NCBI GenBank assembly: GCA_965371245.1
Contig: CBDUXT010000063.1
Location: forward strand, 1-35,977
Direction: 5' to 3'
Source: CBDUXT01 sp965371245
Lineage (GTDB): Bacteria; Planctomycetota; Phycisphaerae; UBA1845
Length of the DNA stretch: 35,977 nucleotides
The translations under genes were made by a program, and so were the position numbers. The stretch's first letter is position 1, and each line of letters begins with the position of its first letter. Under the pieces are notes generated by a model. The model did not search any database and was not told where the DNA came from. It saw nothing but the letters and a program-made list of their open reading frames with translations. Of this stretch, positions 1 through 8,994 are shown piece after piece.

Positions 1-54
1 CAGGGCTCGCGCCCTGTGCTCTGAAAACTGCCCGCCGATTCGGTCATGCACCCA
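1..54 (+). repeat. REP-like element, right arm (copy 0)
   Basis: This stretch matches 22125-22178 at 52 of 54 positions. It begins with a short hairpin (CAGGGC, loop TCGC, GCCCTG) followed by GCTCTGAAAACTGCCCGCC. It is the right half of a two-armed intergenic repeat seen complete at 13366-13440, 13551-13625 and 22054-22147; the left arm would lie before the window. No gene is visible in 1-277, which holds this repeat and a promoter. Confidence 0.8.
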
Positions 55-110
55 GAGCCGCCCTCCACACAGTTCGACCCGACGCGAAAGACCGATCACC
101 GCACGTCCGC

Positions 111-138
111 TAAAGCCGGGTCCTCGGACCGCCGAAAA
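111..138 (+). promoter_or_regulatory. sigma-28 (FliA)-like promoter of flagellin
   Basis: TAAA at 111-114, a 16-base spacer, then GCCGAAAA at 131-138. The known flagellar sigma-28 consensus is TAAA, 15 bases, GCCGATAA, so the -10 part matches 7 of 8. It lies about 140 bases before the flagellin ATG, which fits late flagellar gene control. The spacer is one base longer than the usual one. Confidence 0.6.
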
Positions 139-277
139 ACCCGGCAGAGCATCACCGCGGTTGGCCAGAGATCTCGCAAAGCCAATCGTTGACCGCGGTG
201 GAACAGGTCGAGCACGGCTGCACGACCCTGCGCCGGACCCCTTTGCGGGCCGCGCGCCATTCGTCACGGACGACGGT

Positions 278-1720
278 ATGAGCCGCATCCATAGCAACAT
301 CCCCGCGCTACAGGCGATCCATCGCCTCCAGCGAAACCAGGATGATCTGAGCGTCCGCTTGGCGCGACTGTCTACGGGGTTTCGCATCAATCGCGGGGCG
401 GACGATCCCTCCGGCTTGATCGCGTCCGAACGCCTGCGCAGTGAGATACGCGGCATCGAGCAGGCCATCGATAACTCCGTTCGAGCAAGCAATGTCATCT
501 CCACCGCTGAGGGCGCGCTCAACGAGGTTTCCGCCTTACTCCTCGATCTTGAGTCCTTGGTCGTCGAAAGCTCGAACAAAGACGGGCTCCTGGATGCTGA
601 AGTTCGGGCGAACCAACTCCAGATCGACTCCATCCTCGACAGCCTGGACCGGATCGCCAACACGACCACATTCGCCGGGCGCAAACTGCTCGATGGAACC
701 CGTAGTTACTTCATCTCCGGACTAGCCCCGTCGTCACTTCCGGGCGCACAGATCTTCGCCGCGCGGGTGCCCCAGGGCGGCGCGCGGACGGTCACTGTCC
801 GGGTCACGGCGTCGGCTCAGACGGCGCAGTTGTTGTTTCCGGGAAGCAACGGCAGCGGCACATCAACGACCCCGGCCACCACGATCGAACTGCAAGGGAC
901 ACTCGGTCGAGAACTCATCAGTTTCGCCTCAGGGACCACGCTCACGCAGATCGGCGCGGCGATCAACAACCTCCAAGCGGTCACCGGTGTGTCCGCCGTG
1001 GTCACCAGCCCCGGTGCGGGCGGTACGTTGGCCTTGCACAGCCTCACCGTGGGCGCGGACGCATTCGTCTCGGTGTCCGCCATCGGGGGCGACTTCATCG
1101 TCGCGGGAAACCAAGGGATCGAGGCTCGCGACACCGGCGTCGATGCGAGCGTGTCGGTCGATGGACAAGTGGCGCTGGTTCAAGGGCTGACGGCAGGCGT
1201 CCGTTCGGGTGGATTGGACACCCGCCTGTTCCTGAGCCGCACGTTCGCGCAGACCCTTTCATCGACGACCTTTTCCATTACGGGCGGCGGCGCGCTGTTT
1301 CAGCTTACGCCGGAGATCTCGCCGAACGGGCAAATCCATGTGGGGCTCGACTCCGTCTCAACGACGCGGCTGGGCAACCCCGTCTCCGGGTTCCTCTTCA
1401 GCTTGCGCTCCGGCGGCGCCAACGACCTTGCCAGCGCCAACTTCCCCACCGCCCAGACCATCGTCGAAGAGGCCGTCAGCCAGGTCGCCTCGTTCCGCGG
1501 ACGTCTGGGCAGCATCCAGCGGAACCAGATCGACCCCAACATCAACAGCCAAAAGGTGGCGTTGGAAAACGTGACCGCGTCGGAGTCACTGATTCGAGAC
1601 GCCGACATCGCCGTGGAGGTGTCGGCGCTTACCCGCGCGCAGATTCTGGTGCAAAGCACGCAATCCACCCTTCAGATCGCCAACAGTATACCCACACAGG
1701 TGCTGTCACTACTCAGTTGA
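278..1720 (+). CDS. fliC: Flagellin
   Basis: Structural subunit of the flagellar filament, exported through the flagellar type III system. The 480-residue product starts MSRIHSNIPALQAIHRL, the classical flagellin N-terminus. Residues 1-140 form the conserved D0/D1 helical part (LSTGFRINRGADDPSGL, then FAGRKLLDG) and about the last 80 residues form the matching C-terminal helix (DADIAVEVSALTRAQIL...). Residues about 150-390 are a Thr/Ser/Gly-rich variable domain exposed on the filament surface. The open frame extends upstream to a TTG at 161, but homology starts exactly at the ATG at 278, so that start is chosen. No flagellar export or chaperone genes are nearby, so it is a stand-alone flagellin locus. 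A sigma-28-like promoter precedes it and a hairpin repeat follows it. Confidence 0.95.
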   Translation: MSRIHSNIPALQAIHRLQRNQDDLSVRLARLSTGFRINRGADDPSGLIASERLRSEIRGIEQAIDNSVRASNVISTAEGALNEVSALLLDLESLVVESSNKDGLLDAEVRANQLQIDSILDSLDRIANTTTFAGRKLLDGTRSYFISGLAPSSLPGAQIFAARVPQGGARTVTVRVTASAQTAQLLFPGSNGSGTSTTPATTIELQGTLGRELISFASGTTLTQIGAAINNLQAVTGVSAVVTSPGAGGTLALHSLTVGADAFVSVSAIGGDFIVAGNQGIEARDTGVDASVSVDGQVALVQGLTAGVRSGGLDTRLFLSRTFAQTLSSTTFSITGGGALFQLTPEISPNGQIHVGLDSVSTTRLGNPVSGFLFSLRSGGANDLASANFPTAQTIVEEAVSQVASFRGRLGSIQRNQIDPNINSQKVALENVTASESLIRDADIAVEVSALTRAQILVQSTQSTLQIANSIPTQVLSLLS

Positions 1721-1830
1721 CGACCCGCCGCTTGAGCGTTTGACCGACTCGACGTAAGCGTGATCGCAGAGATCCGACAAAGCGCACGAAGACTGCTTCA
1801 CCAAACGCGGCATAGAATCTATCCCAGCAT

Positions 1831-1859
1831 CGTGTGGCACCGGCATCTTGCCGGCGTTC
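1831..1859 (+). repeat. Short dispersed repeat, family C (copy 1)
   Basis: GTGTGGCACCGGCATCTTGC followed by CGGCGTTC. Close copies lie at 14805-14830 (opposite strand) and 29341-29368. The core is an imperfect palindrome around GCATCTTGCCGG. It sits in the 315-base spacer 1721-2035 between convergent flagellin and rodA, where I see no gene. Confidence 0.65.
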
Positions 1860-1956
1860 ATGGGGCGTGCTTGAAAAGGTTGCTTCACACGGCGCTGATG
1901 CGCCCGGTCACGATGTATATCCCGGCGAAATAGATCATTGACTCGCTCGTTTCACC

Positions 1957-2019
1957 AAGTAGGGCGAGCTATTGCCCGCCGTCTTGTGATCGAACGGCGG
2001 GCAATAGCCCACCCTACTT
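1957..2019. repeat. Long inverted repeat, family B (copy 1), possible bidirectional terminator
   Basis: Two 25-base arms (1957-1981 and 1995-2019) match as an inverted repeat at 23 of 25 positions around a 13-base loop; the arm core is GGGCNNGCTATTGCCCGCCG. It lies between the convergent ends of flagellin and rodA. The related copy at 14717-14783 also lies between convergent genes. A transcription-stop role in both directions is inference; there is no T-run at this copy. Confidence 0.75.
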
Positions 2020-2035
2020 GCGTGGGGATAGGCTC

Positions 2036-3331
2036 CTACCCGCGCCGTTCGCTTAGTGGAGCGCCCTTGGGCTTCACGTATCCCACGGTGTCGCGCTCTT
2101 TGCGACCGTACTCAAACGGCTTGTCGGACAGCAGGAAGGGGCGATGTTGTGAGACGCTCACCAGCAGCGCGACGGCCACGAAGTTGCACAAGAGGCTGCT
2201 GCCGCCGTAGGAGACGAAGGGCAGCGTCATGCCGGTGATGGGCATCAGCCCGACGGTCATCGTGATGTTGATCAAGACCTGGGTGGCCATCAGTGTCACC
2301 GCGCCGACAGCCAGGAGCCGCCCGAACGGATCGGTGGTCACCGACGCGATTCGCGCACCGGCGATCACGATCACCGTGAAACAGGCGAGCACCAGAAGGC
2401 ACCCGGCAAAACCCCACTGGTGACCGATGATCGAGAACACGAAGTCGTTGTGCCGATCCGGCAACAGGCCGCTACGAACGTATACGCCCTTCCCCCATCC
2501 CTGTCCGAAGAAGCCGCCGCTGCCGATCGCGTTCTTGGAGTGTACGAGCTGGTAGCCGGAACTCGCCGCCCACTCGACCGCCTGCCGCTTCGACGCCAGC
2601 ATCTCGAACCGTTCCGGCCGGCGAATGACAGCCTGCCGCACGGTATCGGACTGCAACAGAACGGCCGTCACCCGGGCCTTCTGATAGCCTTTGATCTGAC
2701 CCCAGGCCATCGGAGCCGCGCCAAAGCCAATGATGAGGATCAACAACAGATGGCGCATGCGGGCGCCCGCCAACAGCAACATGGAAAACAACACCGGTGC
2801 CATTAGCACGGCCGTCCCCAGGTCGGGTTCGAGCAAAACCAGAGTCAGAGGAATCGCCGACACCGCCACGGGAATGAGCAACCCGCCGGGCCGACGATAG
2901 TTCTTGCGAAAGCGCAGGTACCACGCCAACGCCAAGACGTAAGCGATTTTCATCAGTTCGGAGGGCTGAAGCTCGAACCCGGGCAGATGAATCCAGCGGT
3001 AGGCGCCGTTGCGCGGGGCGGTCAACCCGCCGAAGCTCGTGTGGAACATCTTGGCGAACAGCAGCGGCAACAGAAGCAGCAGCGCGAGCACCAAAATCAG
3101 ATACGCGTGCCGTGCGATGCGCTGATAGCCCACACGCAAGACGGCGATCGCCACGATCGCGCTGATCACCACGCGCACGCACTGGCGGGCGGCGTTCATG
3201 GGGCCGTCGTTGGCCCGCGAATAGTGCGTGTTGGTCACATAGATACTGGCCACACCCAGAGCCACCAGAATGGTGATGGCGGCCAGAATCACCCATCCCG
3301 GTTGCGTCAGGGAGAGCGTGGGTCGTCTCAT
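2036..3331 (-). CDS. rodA: Rod-shape peptidoglycan glycosyltransferase RodA
   Basis: SEDS-family polymerase that extends glycan strands from lipid II in the inner membrane, working with the class B PBP encoded just upstream. The 431-residue protein has about ten membrane segments, the conserved LLEPDLGTA motif, LLPDRHNDFVFSIIGHQWGF (containing the catalytic Asp region of SEDS proteins) and FVSYGGSSLL near the end. The ATG at 3331 overlaps the TGA of mrdA as ATGA, so translation is very likely coupled, and this decides the start although the frame is open further upstream. It is the last gene of the leftward train and is followed by an inverted-repeat hairpin. RodA rather than FtsW is inferred from the pairing with PBP2 and MreD. 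Confidence 0.93.
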   Translation of the reverse strand: MRRPTLSLTQPGWVILAAITILVALGVASIYVTNTHYSRANDGPMNAARQCVRVVISAIVAIAVLRVGYQRIARHAYLILVLALLLLLPLLFAKMFHTSFGGLTAPRNGAYRWIHLPGFELQPSELMKIAYVLALAWYLRFRKNYRRPGGLLIPVAVSAIPLTLVLLEPDLGTAVLMAPVLFSMLLLAGARMRHLLLILIIGFGAAPMAWGQIKGYQKARVTAVLLQSDTVRQAVIRRPERFEMLASKRQAVEWAASSGYQLVHSKNAIGSGGFFGQGWGKGVYVRSGLLPDRHNDFVFSIIGHQWGFAGCLLVLACFTVIVIAGARIASVTTDPFGRLLAVGAVTLMATQVLINITMTVGLMPITGMTLPFVSYGGSSLLCNFVAVALLVSVSQHRPFLLSDKPFEYGRKERDTVGYVKPKGAPLSERRG

Positions 3332-5565
3332 GGCGACGCCCGTGCGACCAGGTCTTGATCCGGATTCAACTCCGGCCCGAAGACATCCAACAGTTCCCGG
3401 GCGACCTGACGGGCGAGTGGTCCGCTCGTCCGCCCCCCGCTGCCACCGAACTCGATTAGCACGGCAAAGGCGATCGGCGGTTCCTTCGACCAGATCGGAC
3501 GGCCGACGCCGTCGATCTCCTGCAAGTAGCCGCCGAACCAGGCATGAGAGTACTTGTCGTCCGGCGGCGGGGGGCGCGGCGGCCACTTCGTGGCCACGGT
3601 CGCTTGCTTCGGGTCGAAGGCAGCACCGGGATACCGGGCGCGAAACTCCTCGATCGCCTGCTTTCTCGCACCGGCGCGGATGAATGCCACGGATTCGGCA
3701 CCGGCCTCGTCCATGTAGGGAATCCGATACGATGTCGGCCAGCGATGGGCGGTGGCGCTGCCCGTTTTGCCGCACAGGGCGTACCGCTCATGCTGAAAAC
3801 GCGCGTGCCGGTAGGCGGTCCCCTCCGGATTGTTGACCACACCGTAAATCCCGCGCCGAATCGCCAGCCATTGCTCTTCGGTCGCGGGCAGCGCCCACTC
3901 GGGGGACTCCTGCCCCCCGCGCACCAGCGTCACGGGCCGATACCGCCCGCTTGCGTACGTCGCCATCAGATTCGCCACCTGCACCGGCGTCATCGACACC
4001 TCGGCCTGACCGATTGCGAAGTTGCGGGCCGTCCCCGCCGTCGGCCGAAGGTTCTTCTCCGCCATCAGCCAGCTCGGTGTGGGGTTGATGCCCCACGACT
4101 CCTCTAGAAGGCCCATGCCCGAGGGCTCCCCAACACCCACCATGCGGAACGCGCTGCACAGCCCATCGACGGTGATTTTTTCGCCGAGGCGATACATGAA
4201 CACGTTGCAACTTCCCGTGAGCGCCGCGACGACGTCGATCGAGCCGTGCGCTTTTCGTTGCGTGGTGCCATGGATCTGCCAGCAGCGCCAGGCCTTGGGG
4301 TTCTCCGGAAACAGATACCCCGAGCAGTGCTCGTGCGTGTCCAGGGTGATGATCCCGTTCATCAGCCCGACCAGGCAGGTCAACGGCTTGACCGTGGAAC
4401 CCGGCGCGTACCGATTCGCCACCGCCCGGAACCGCAGGGGCAGCCGATCGGTGTCTCTGCGCAGTTCGCTGTATAGCTCGTCGAACCGGCTCGGGTCGTA
4501 CGAAGGATAGGAGACCAGGGCCAACGCCCCGCGGCTCGCGACATCCAGCACGACGATTGCGCCACCGGATGAATCCGGATGCGACTCGACCACCTCGCCC
4601 AACACACGATAAAGACGGCGCTGCAACCCCGCATGGATAGTCAGCCGTGCGTCCGTACCGTTCTCGGCCTCGATGTATCCGCCCTCGATGACGCGACCTT
4701 GAAGGTCGTTGGAAATCTGCCCCCGCCGGCCACGAAGTACCTGCTCGGCCGCAAACTCCACACCGCTGATCCCCACGCGTTCATCAGCTCGGTACCTGGC
4801 GAACGGATCGTCCGCGTTGGGGTCGTCTGCAACATCGGAAGCATCGACGCGCCCCAGCCGCCCAAGAACGTGTGCCAGTGGCTCGCCGTCGCCCACGACG
4901 TGGCGAAGCGAGGAGGGCTCCACATGCACCCAGGGGTAATCGGAAAAACGGTAGACCGCGTTGACCCGCTCTTTGGGGTCCAGACCGGGCACGATCCAGT
5001 GCGATGTTTTTTCCTCCGCCACCGGCGCATCGAATCCCCGTCTTTGTTTCACTGCCCGGCGGATACGCAACACCCGATCGAAGACAGTCCGCCCACGTTC
5101 TTGAAGCTCGGTGATGGATGTCGGGCGCTTGTCCGCCGTGAACAGCGCAAGGTCGGCCCACATCCTCGCCAACTCGTCCAACAGCGCCTTCTCCACCTCC
5201 GCGTCGGAAGGAGCGCGCTTCTCCCCGCTTGCAAGCTCAACCTCGTAGCGACGGGCTCGACGGAAGCGCTTGACGAGGCGATCCATAGCTGGCTCGCCCT
5301 TCTCTCCACCCAGGTCAGCCGCCAGGACTTCGTAGTCGACCGTCAGGTTCCAACAGGGCTCGTCTCGCACCAGAACCTCGCCCGTGCGATCCAGCACCCG
5401 CCCGCGAACGAACGGGAGACGCACCGGACGGGCCAGCATCGACCGGTCGGCACGCGCTCGATAATAGTTTGCCTGAACAATCTGAAGCTGCCCGAGTCGA
5501 AGGACCACGGCCACAAGCCCCAGGCCGAACAGAGAGAGCATCAACTTGAGCCTAAAGTCAAACAC
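3328..5565 (-). CDS. mrdA: Penicillin-binding protein 2, peptidoglycan D,D-transpeptidase
   Basis: Class B PBP that crosslinks peptidoglycan during elongation with RodA. The 745-residue product has an N-terminal membrane anchor at about residues 8-25, the VRGRVLDRTG signature of the pedestal domain, and the three penicillin-fold motifs: catalytic STVK at Ser389, SCN at 452 and KTG at about 600. It is longer than the usual 600-650 residues; the extra length is mainly a charged insertion at about 75-200 in the pedestal and a Pro-rich loop (PPRPPPPDDK) after KTG. The GTG at 5565 overlaps the mreD stop by eight bases and the start/stop overlap with rodA is ATGA, so mreD-mrdA-rodA form a coupled unit. 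Initiation with GTG is chosen because the membrane anchor begins directly after it. Confidence 0.95.
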   Translation of the reverse strand: MFDFRLKLMLSLFGLGLVAVVLRLGQLQIVQANYYRARADRSMLARPVRLPFVRGRVLDRTGEVLVRDEPCWNLTVDYEVLAADLGGEKGEPAMDRLVKRFRRARRYEVELASGEKRAPSDAEVEKALLDELARMWADLALFTADKRPTSITELQERGRTVFDRVLRIRRAVKQRRGFDAPVAEEKTSHWIVPGLDPKERVNAVYRFSDYPWVHVEPSSLRHVVGDGEPLAHVLGRLGRVDASDVADDPNADDPFARYRADERVGISGVEFAAEQVLRGRRGQISNDLQGRVIEGGYIEAENGTDARLTIHAGLQRRLYRVLGEVVESHPDSSGGAIVVLDVASRGALALVSYPSYDPSRFDELYSELRRDTDRLPLRFRAVANRYAPGSTVKPLTCLVGLMNGIITLDTHEHCSGYLFPENPKAWRCWQIHGTTQRKAHGSIDVVAALTGSCNVFMYRLGEKITVDGLCSAFRMVGVGEPSGMGLLEESWGINPTPSWLMAEKNLRPTAGTARNFAIGQAEVSMTPVQVANLMATYASGRYRPVTLVRGGQESPEWALPATEEQWLAIRRGIYGVVNNPEGTAYRHARFQHERYALCGKTGSATAHRWPTSYRIPYMDEAGAESVAFIRAGARKQAIEEFRARYPGAAFDPKQATVATKWPPRPPPPDDKYSHAWFGGYLQEIDGVGRPIWSKEPPIAFAVLIEFGGSGGRTSGPLARQVARELLDVFGPELNPDQDLVARASP

Positions 5566-6100
5566 CCGCGCCGTCCGTTCGGTGCAAACCAGGATAGGTA
5601 TATCGTGGCAACGAAATGCCCATCGCCCGACTCATGCCCGTCAAGCATCGATGAAACGGTACGACCCACAGGGACGTATACATCGACACGAGGATGACAT
5701 CCACGAACACGCCGGCCCAAACAGATGAAGCCGGATCGTAGAGCGCGTACCGGTAAAGCAGCCAACCAACCCGAATGAGCACGCAAACCGAAAGCGTGAC
5801 CACCATCTGAGTCACCCAGCGATGACGAAACAGGTATTCGCGAGTAGCGAGAATCAGGGCACAGGCAACCACGAACGACAGAGAGATCAACCCGAACCGT
5901 TCGACGGTCATCAGGTCCGCACCGGCCCCCATGATCCATGCCGCCGGCAGGGCATCGCGAATCGGGGCGTGCAACGCAAAGAAGACCACGGACACCAAGA
6001 GCCAGTCGGGACGGACCCCGAACAGCGCGAAGCGCGGCGCAACCGAGGTCTGCATCGTCAACAACGCAACCGTCACGAGCAGGAAAGTCAGCCAACGCAT
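5558..6100 (-). CDS. mreD: Rod shape-determining protein MreD
   Basis: Small integral membrane protein of the elongasome. The 180-residue product has about five hydrophobic segments and the MreD hallmark of RPDWLLVSVVFFAL followed by GAGADLMTVERFGL. The ATG lies three bases after the stop of the HEAT-repeat lipoprotein and the 3' end overlaps mrdA by eight bases. The usual partners MreB and MreC are not in this window; the position where mreC commonly sits is taken by the HEAT-repeat lipoprotein gene. The family call is based on the motif plus the mrdA-rodA context. Confidence 0.88.
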   Translation of the reverse strand: MRWLTFLLVTVALLTMQTSVAPRFALFGVRPDWLLVSVVFFALHAPIRDALPAAWIMGAGADLMTVERFGLISLSFVVACALILATREYLFRHRWVTQMVVTLSVCVLIRVGWLLYRYALYDPASSVWAGVFVDVILVSMYTSLWVVPFHRCLTGMSRAMGISLPRYTYPGLHRTDGAGV

Positions 6101-6103
6101 CGA

Positions 6104-7204
6104 TCAGACCCCCGGGCCTTTGCCACGACTCGACGGAAAGGGCAGCGCCCGCCCGCGGTCGGCCGCCAGGATTTCCAGAATGGCCCGCGCCGCGGACACC
6201 TGCAATCGCGGATCGTCCGAGTGTTCCAACATGTCTCCGAGCGGTTCCAACGCCTCGGCTCGACCGATGGCACCCAGCGCGGCAGCAGCCAACTGCTTGA
6301 CCCTCAGCCGCTGACCGGCCACCGGGTCGTTGACATCCTGGACAACGGGCGAATCGACCGAGAGCGCGCGCAAGGCGACGGAAAAGCCGTCATCGCGACC
6401 CATCATCCCCAGTCCGCGTGCCGCGGCCAGCTTCGTCTCCAGATGCGTCGCGCTCTGCAGCTTATAGCGGAACGTGGCAAGATACGCGGCGTCACCCGTT
6501 TGAGCCAAGGCATCGAGGGCGAAGACTTCATCGGCGCCGATACCGGTGTTGGCCAGGAAGGTGAGCTCCCTCTTCGCCTCCGGGTTCCCAAGCCGGGCCA
6601 TGGCCTCAAGCACGTGCTGTCGCACACCAGCCTCTTTGTCCCTCATCGATCGCGCCAAAAGCTTGATCGCCCCCGGTTCCTCCATCAGACCAAGCACCAT
6701 CGCCGCGTTCCGTCGAACGGCCACGTCCTCATCTTCCAACAGATACGTAGCCATCCGCCCGGTCTGCCCTTCGTGACCCAACCGGTGCAGAGCAAACAGT
6801 GCCGCGACCTGGACGTTGGCGTTGGTGTCGTGAGCGCAGGCCCGCAGGCGATCCTCCGCCGCCCGGTCTCGCAGTTGCCCCAGCGCGGTGCAGGCCGCAA
6901 ACCGGACGGCCGGGTGCTGGTCAAGGAGCGCCGCCCGCAATAGGGGCAGCGCCTTTTCATCACGAGCCGATTCCAACGCCTCGACGGCCTGAACGCGCAC
7001 CGCCGGATTGTGCGGGTAGCGGATCGCCGCGGACAGACCGGTCCACGCGCGTTGCCGGAGCGCACCGCGATCGGCCGGCGTGGGGATCCTCTCGGGTGCG
7101 GCGCATCCGCCGGCCAGAATCATCAACGTCAGAACGACGATCGCGCGGCGGCTGTACCCGGACCTCAACACCGAACCCGACCTTCCATTCTTCGTAAGTG
7201 CCAT
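6104..7204 (-). CDS. HEAT-repeat lipoprotein
   Basis: The 366-residue protein begins with a lipoprotein signal ending LMILAGGC, giving a lipidated Cys34. The rest is a row of HEAT/PBS-type helical repeats, each about 30 residues with the pattern seen in VRFAACTALGQL, VRRNAAMVLGLM, VRQHVLEAMARLG and KLAAARGLGMMG. Such solenoids act as protein-binding scaffolds; the partner is unknown. It lies between lnt, which makes the final acyl transfer on lipoproteins, and mreD, so a role as an envelope scaffold of the elongation complex is a reasonable inference but not shown. The ATG at 7204 is chosen because it directly precedes the signal peptide; the ribosome-binding site there is weak. Confidence 0.85.
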   Translation of the reverse strand: MALTKNGRSGSVLRSGYSRRAIVVLTLMILAGGCAAPERIPTPADRGALRQRAWTGLSAAIRYPHNPAVRVQAVEALESARDEKALPLLRAALLDQHPAVRFAACTALGQLRDRAAEDRLRACAHDTNANVQVAALFALHRLGHEGQTGRMATYLLEDEDVAVRRNAAMVLGLMEEPGAIKLLARSMRDKEAGVRQHVLEAMARLGNPEAKRELTFLANTGIGADEVFALDALAQTGDAAYLATFRYKLQSATHLETKLAAARGLGMMGRDDGFSVALRALSVDSPVVQDVNDPVAGQRLRVKQLAAAALGAIGRAEALEPLGDMLEHSDDPRLQVSAARAILEILAADRGRALPFPSSRGKGPGV

Positions 7205-7214
7205 ATTCGTGTCG

Positions 7215-8906
7215 CTATGAGCCCAGCCCCCGCGCTCGGGCGATCCAATAATCGACAAACAGCAGCAACCACATGGCCGCACAGCTCCACGCGAACCAGT
7301 CGCCGTAGCGGGAATAGAGCGTGAACCGTGAATCCACGCCGACGCTGGCGACGGAAAACCCACACTGGCCGGGCCAGGGTGTGTCGGGGTTCCCGATCAC
7401 CCGGTCGTGAATCCGCCCGCTCGGCTGGATGAACGCGCTGACGCCGGTGTTGACCGCCCGGGCGATTCCCACGCGGTTCTCCACGGCGCGGAAGGCGCAG
7501 ATGGCCAGGTGTTGAGGCTGTTGAATCCCCCGCCCGAACCAACCGTCGTTGCTGATGTTCAGCAGAAAATCGACCTGCTTTTCTTTCGCCCCGCCGCAGA
7601 CGAACCTGCGGCTGACATACGGCATGACATCTTCGTAGCAGATCGGCGTGGCGAAGCGATAGGTACGCGGCGCAGCGGACGATCCGTCACCCACGGCCGT
7701 CTCCATCGAAAACGAGCGAAACGCCCGACCGTGAAAAATCGAGTACTCAATGCTGCCCCCGTGGCTGAACGGCATCAACGAGTTCATCCAGAAGTAAAGC
7801 CATCGCAGCCGGCCAAAGCGGAAGGGAACCGCTTCACCAAAGTAGACCAGGTGAACCTTGTCATACCGCTCGGGCTCCGAGCCGTCGGGCCGAAACACCG
7901 TTGCGGAGTTGTACCGCCGGACCTTAGCCAACAGATCGTTGCGGCTCCGGTCCTCCGACGCGCTTCCCGTCACCACGATGGCTTTCTCATCCGTAGCGTG
8001 ACGCTGTAGCATGCGAAAGCTTCGAGTGGAGCCCGTGTAGAAAACGCGAGCCTCGTTGAGGAACATCCGCCACGGCGTTTCGGGAATCAGGTATATATCC
8101 GGTTTCCCTTTCGCCGCCGCGCGCATCATCGAGAAATAGGTCGCTCGCTTTTCCTCATCCGTGGCCTTGTCGTGCGGCTCGTACGCCTTCGCGTCTTCCG
8201 CGTACACCGTGTTGATCCAATCGCCCTGAATCACCGCGACCTTCGGACCCGGCGTCGTCGTGTTCCGGTTGAGCTGGACGACGCCGTAGGCCAGGTCGAT
8301 CAGCACCAGGGACGCGGCAAAGACAACGCTGAATCGCGGGGCGCGGATGCGACACCCCGTCTCACCGGCGCGGCGCGCAGCCAACGTGGCGAACACGACA
8401 TCCGCCACCGCTCCATTGACCGCGGCGACTACGAAGGTGACGCCGTACGCCCCCACCAGATCGCTGATCTGAATGAACGGCAACAGGGTATAAAAGCTGT
8501 GCGAAAGGTAAAACCACGGGAACCCGGACACCACGACGGACCGAACCGCCTCGCATCCCGTCCACACGATGGGCAGCGCCAACGCCAACGGCCAATGACG
8601 CCGGCGCACAACGTGCCGCAACGGAATCGCCACAAACGGGAAGTACACGGCCAGGTAGACCGAAAGGGCCGCGTACCCGGCGCCGGTGGCCGGGTACATC
8701 CAGCGCATGTTCAGAAGAAAGAAGGCCAGCCAAAGCACATAGCTGTAGAAGTACACACGCGGCGCCTGCGGCGCGCCGCCGACCAAGACCAGCCACGGAA
8801 CCAGACACACAAACGCGACCGGCCACCAACCGATGGGCTCAAAGATCAGGCTCAACAGCAGTAGCGCGACCAGGGACCAGGCCGCCATCGCCCAGTGGGT
8901 CGCCAT
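7215..8906 (-). CDS. lnt: Apolipoprotein N-acyltransferase
   Basis: Transfers the third acyl chain to the N-terminal Cys of lipoproteins in the inner membrane, the step before Lol export. About eight membrane segments are followed by a nitrilase-type periplasmic domain. The catalytic triad is visible as LIPETPW (Glu276), YDKVHLVYFGE (Lys350) and PICYED (Cys423), with NISNDGWFG and the typical AVENR/ARAVNTG region. The ATG at 8906 has GAGGG about eight bases before it and gives 563 residues; an in-frame TTG at 8987 (GGATGAA upstream) would add 27 Lys-rich residues and is an alternative. Flanked by moeA and the HEAT-repeat lipoprotein in the same direction. With lolC/E and lolD at 23.9-26.2 kb it completes much of a lipoprotein maturation route. 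Confidence 0.95.
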   Translation of the reverse strand: MATHWAMAAWSLVALLLLSLIFEPIGWWPVAFVCLVPWLVLVGGAPQAPRVYFYSYVLWLAFFLLNMRWMYPATGAGYAALSVYLAVYFPFVAIPLRHVVRRRHWPLALALPIVWTGCEAVRSVVVSGFPWFYLSHSFYTLLPFIQISDLVGAYGVTFVVAAVNGAVADVVFATLAARRAGETGCRIRAPRFSVVFAASLVLIDLAYGVVQLNRNTTTPGPKVAVIQGDWINTVYAEDAKAYEPHDKATDEEKRATYFSMMRAAAKGKPDIYLIPETPWRMFLNEARVFYTGSTRSFRMLQRHATDEKAIVVTGSASEDRSRNDLLAKVRRYNSATVFRPDGSEPERYDKVHLVYFGEAVPFRFGRLRWLYFWMNSLMPFSHGGSIEYSIFHGRAFRSFSMETAVGDGSSAAPRTYRFATPICYEDVMPYVSRRFVCGGAKEKQVDFLLNISNDGWFGRGIQQPQHLAICAFRAVENRVGIARAVNTGVSAFIQPSGRIHDRVIGNPDTPWPGQCGFSVASVGVDSRFTLYSRYGDWFAWSCAAMWLLLFVDYWIARARGLGS

Positions 8907-8994
8907 GAACGAACCCTCGGCCGCCGAGGTGCCCTTCGCCCGAGAAGCGCCCTTCTCGATCGCTTTTAACTGGGAACGATTTTTCAACCGGCGT

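Noticed and set aside
4579..5697. 372-codon plus-strand frame antisense to mrdA
   Set aside because: PBP2 motifs are clear on the other strand; this frame shows no motif and no ribosome-binding site.
5822..6943. 373-codon plus-strand frame antisense to mreD and the HEAT gene
   Set aside because: Composition rich in Arg, Gln and His from reverse-complement codons; both opposite genes are well supported.
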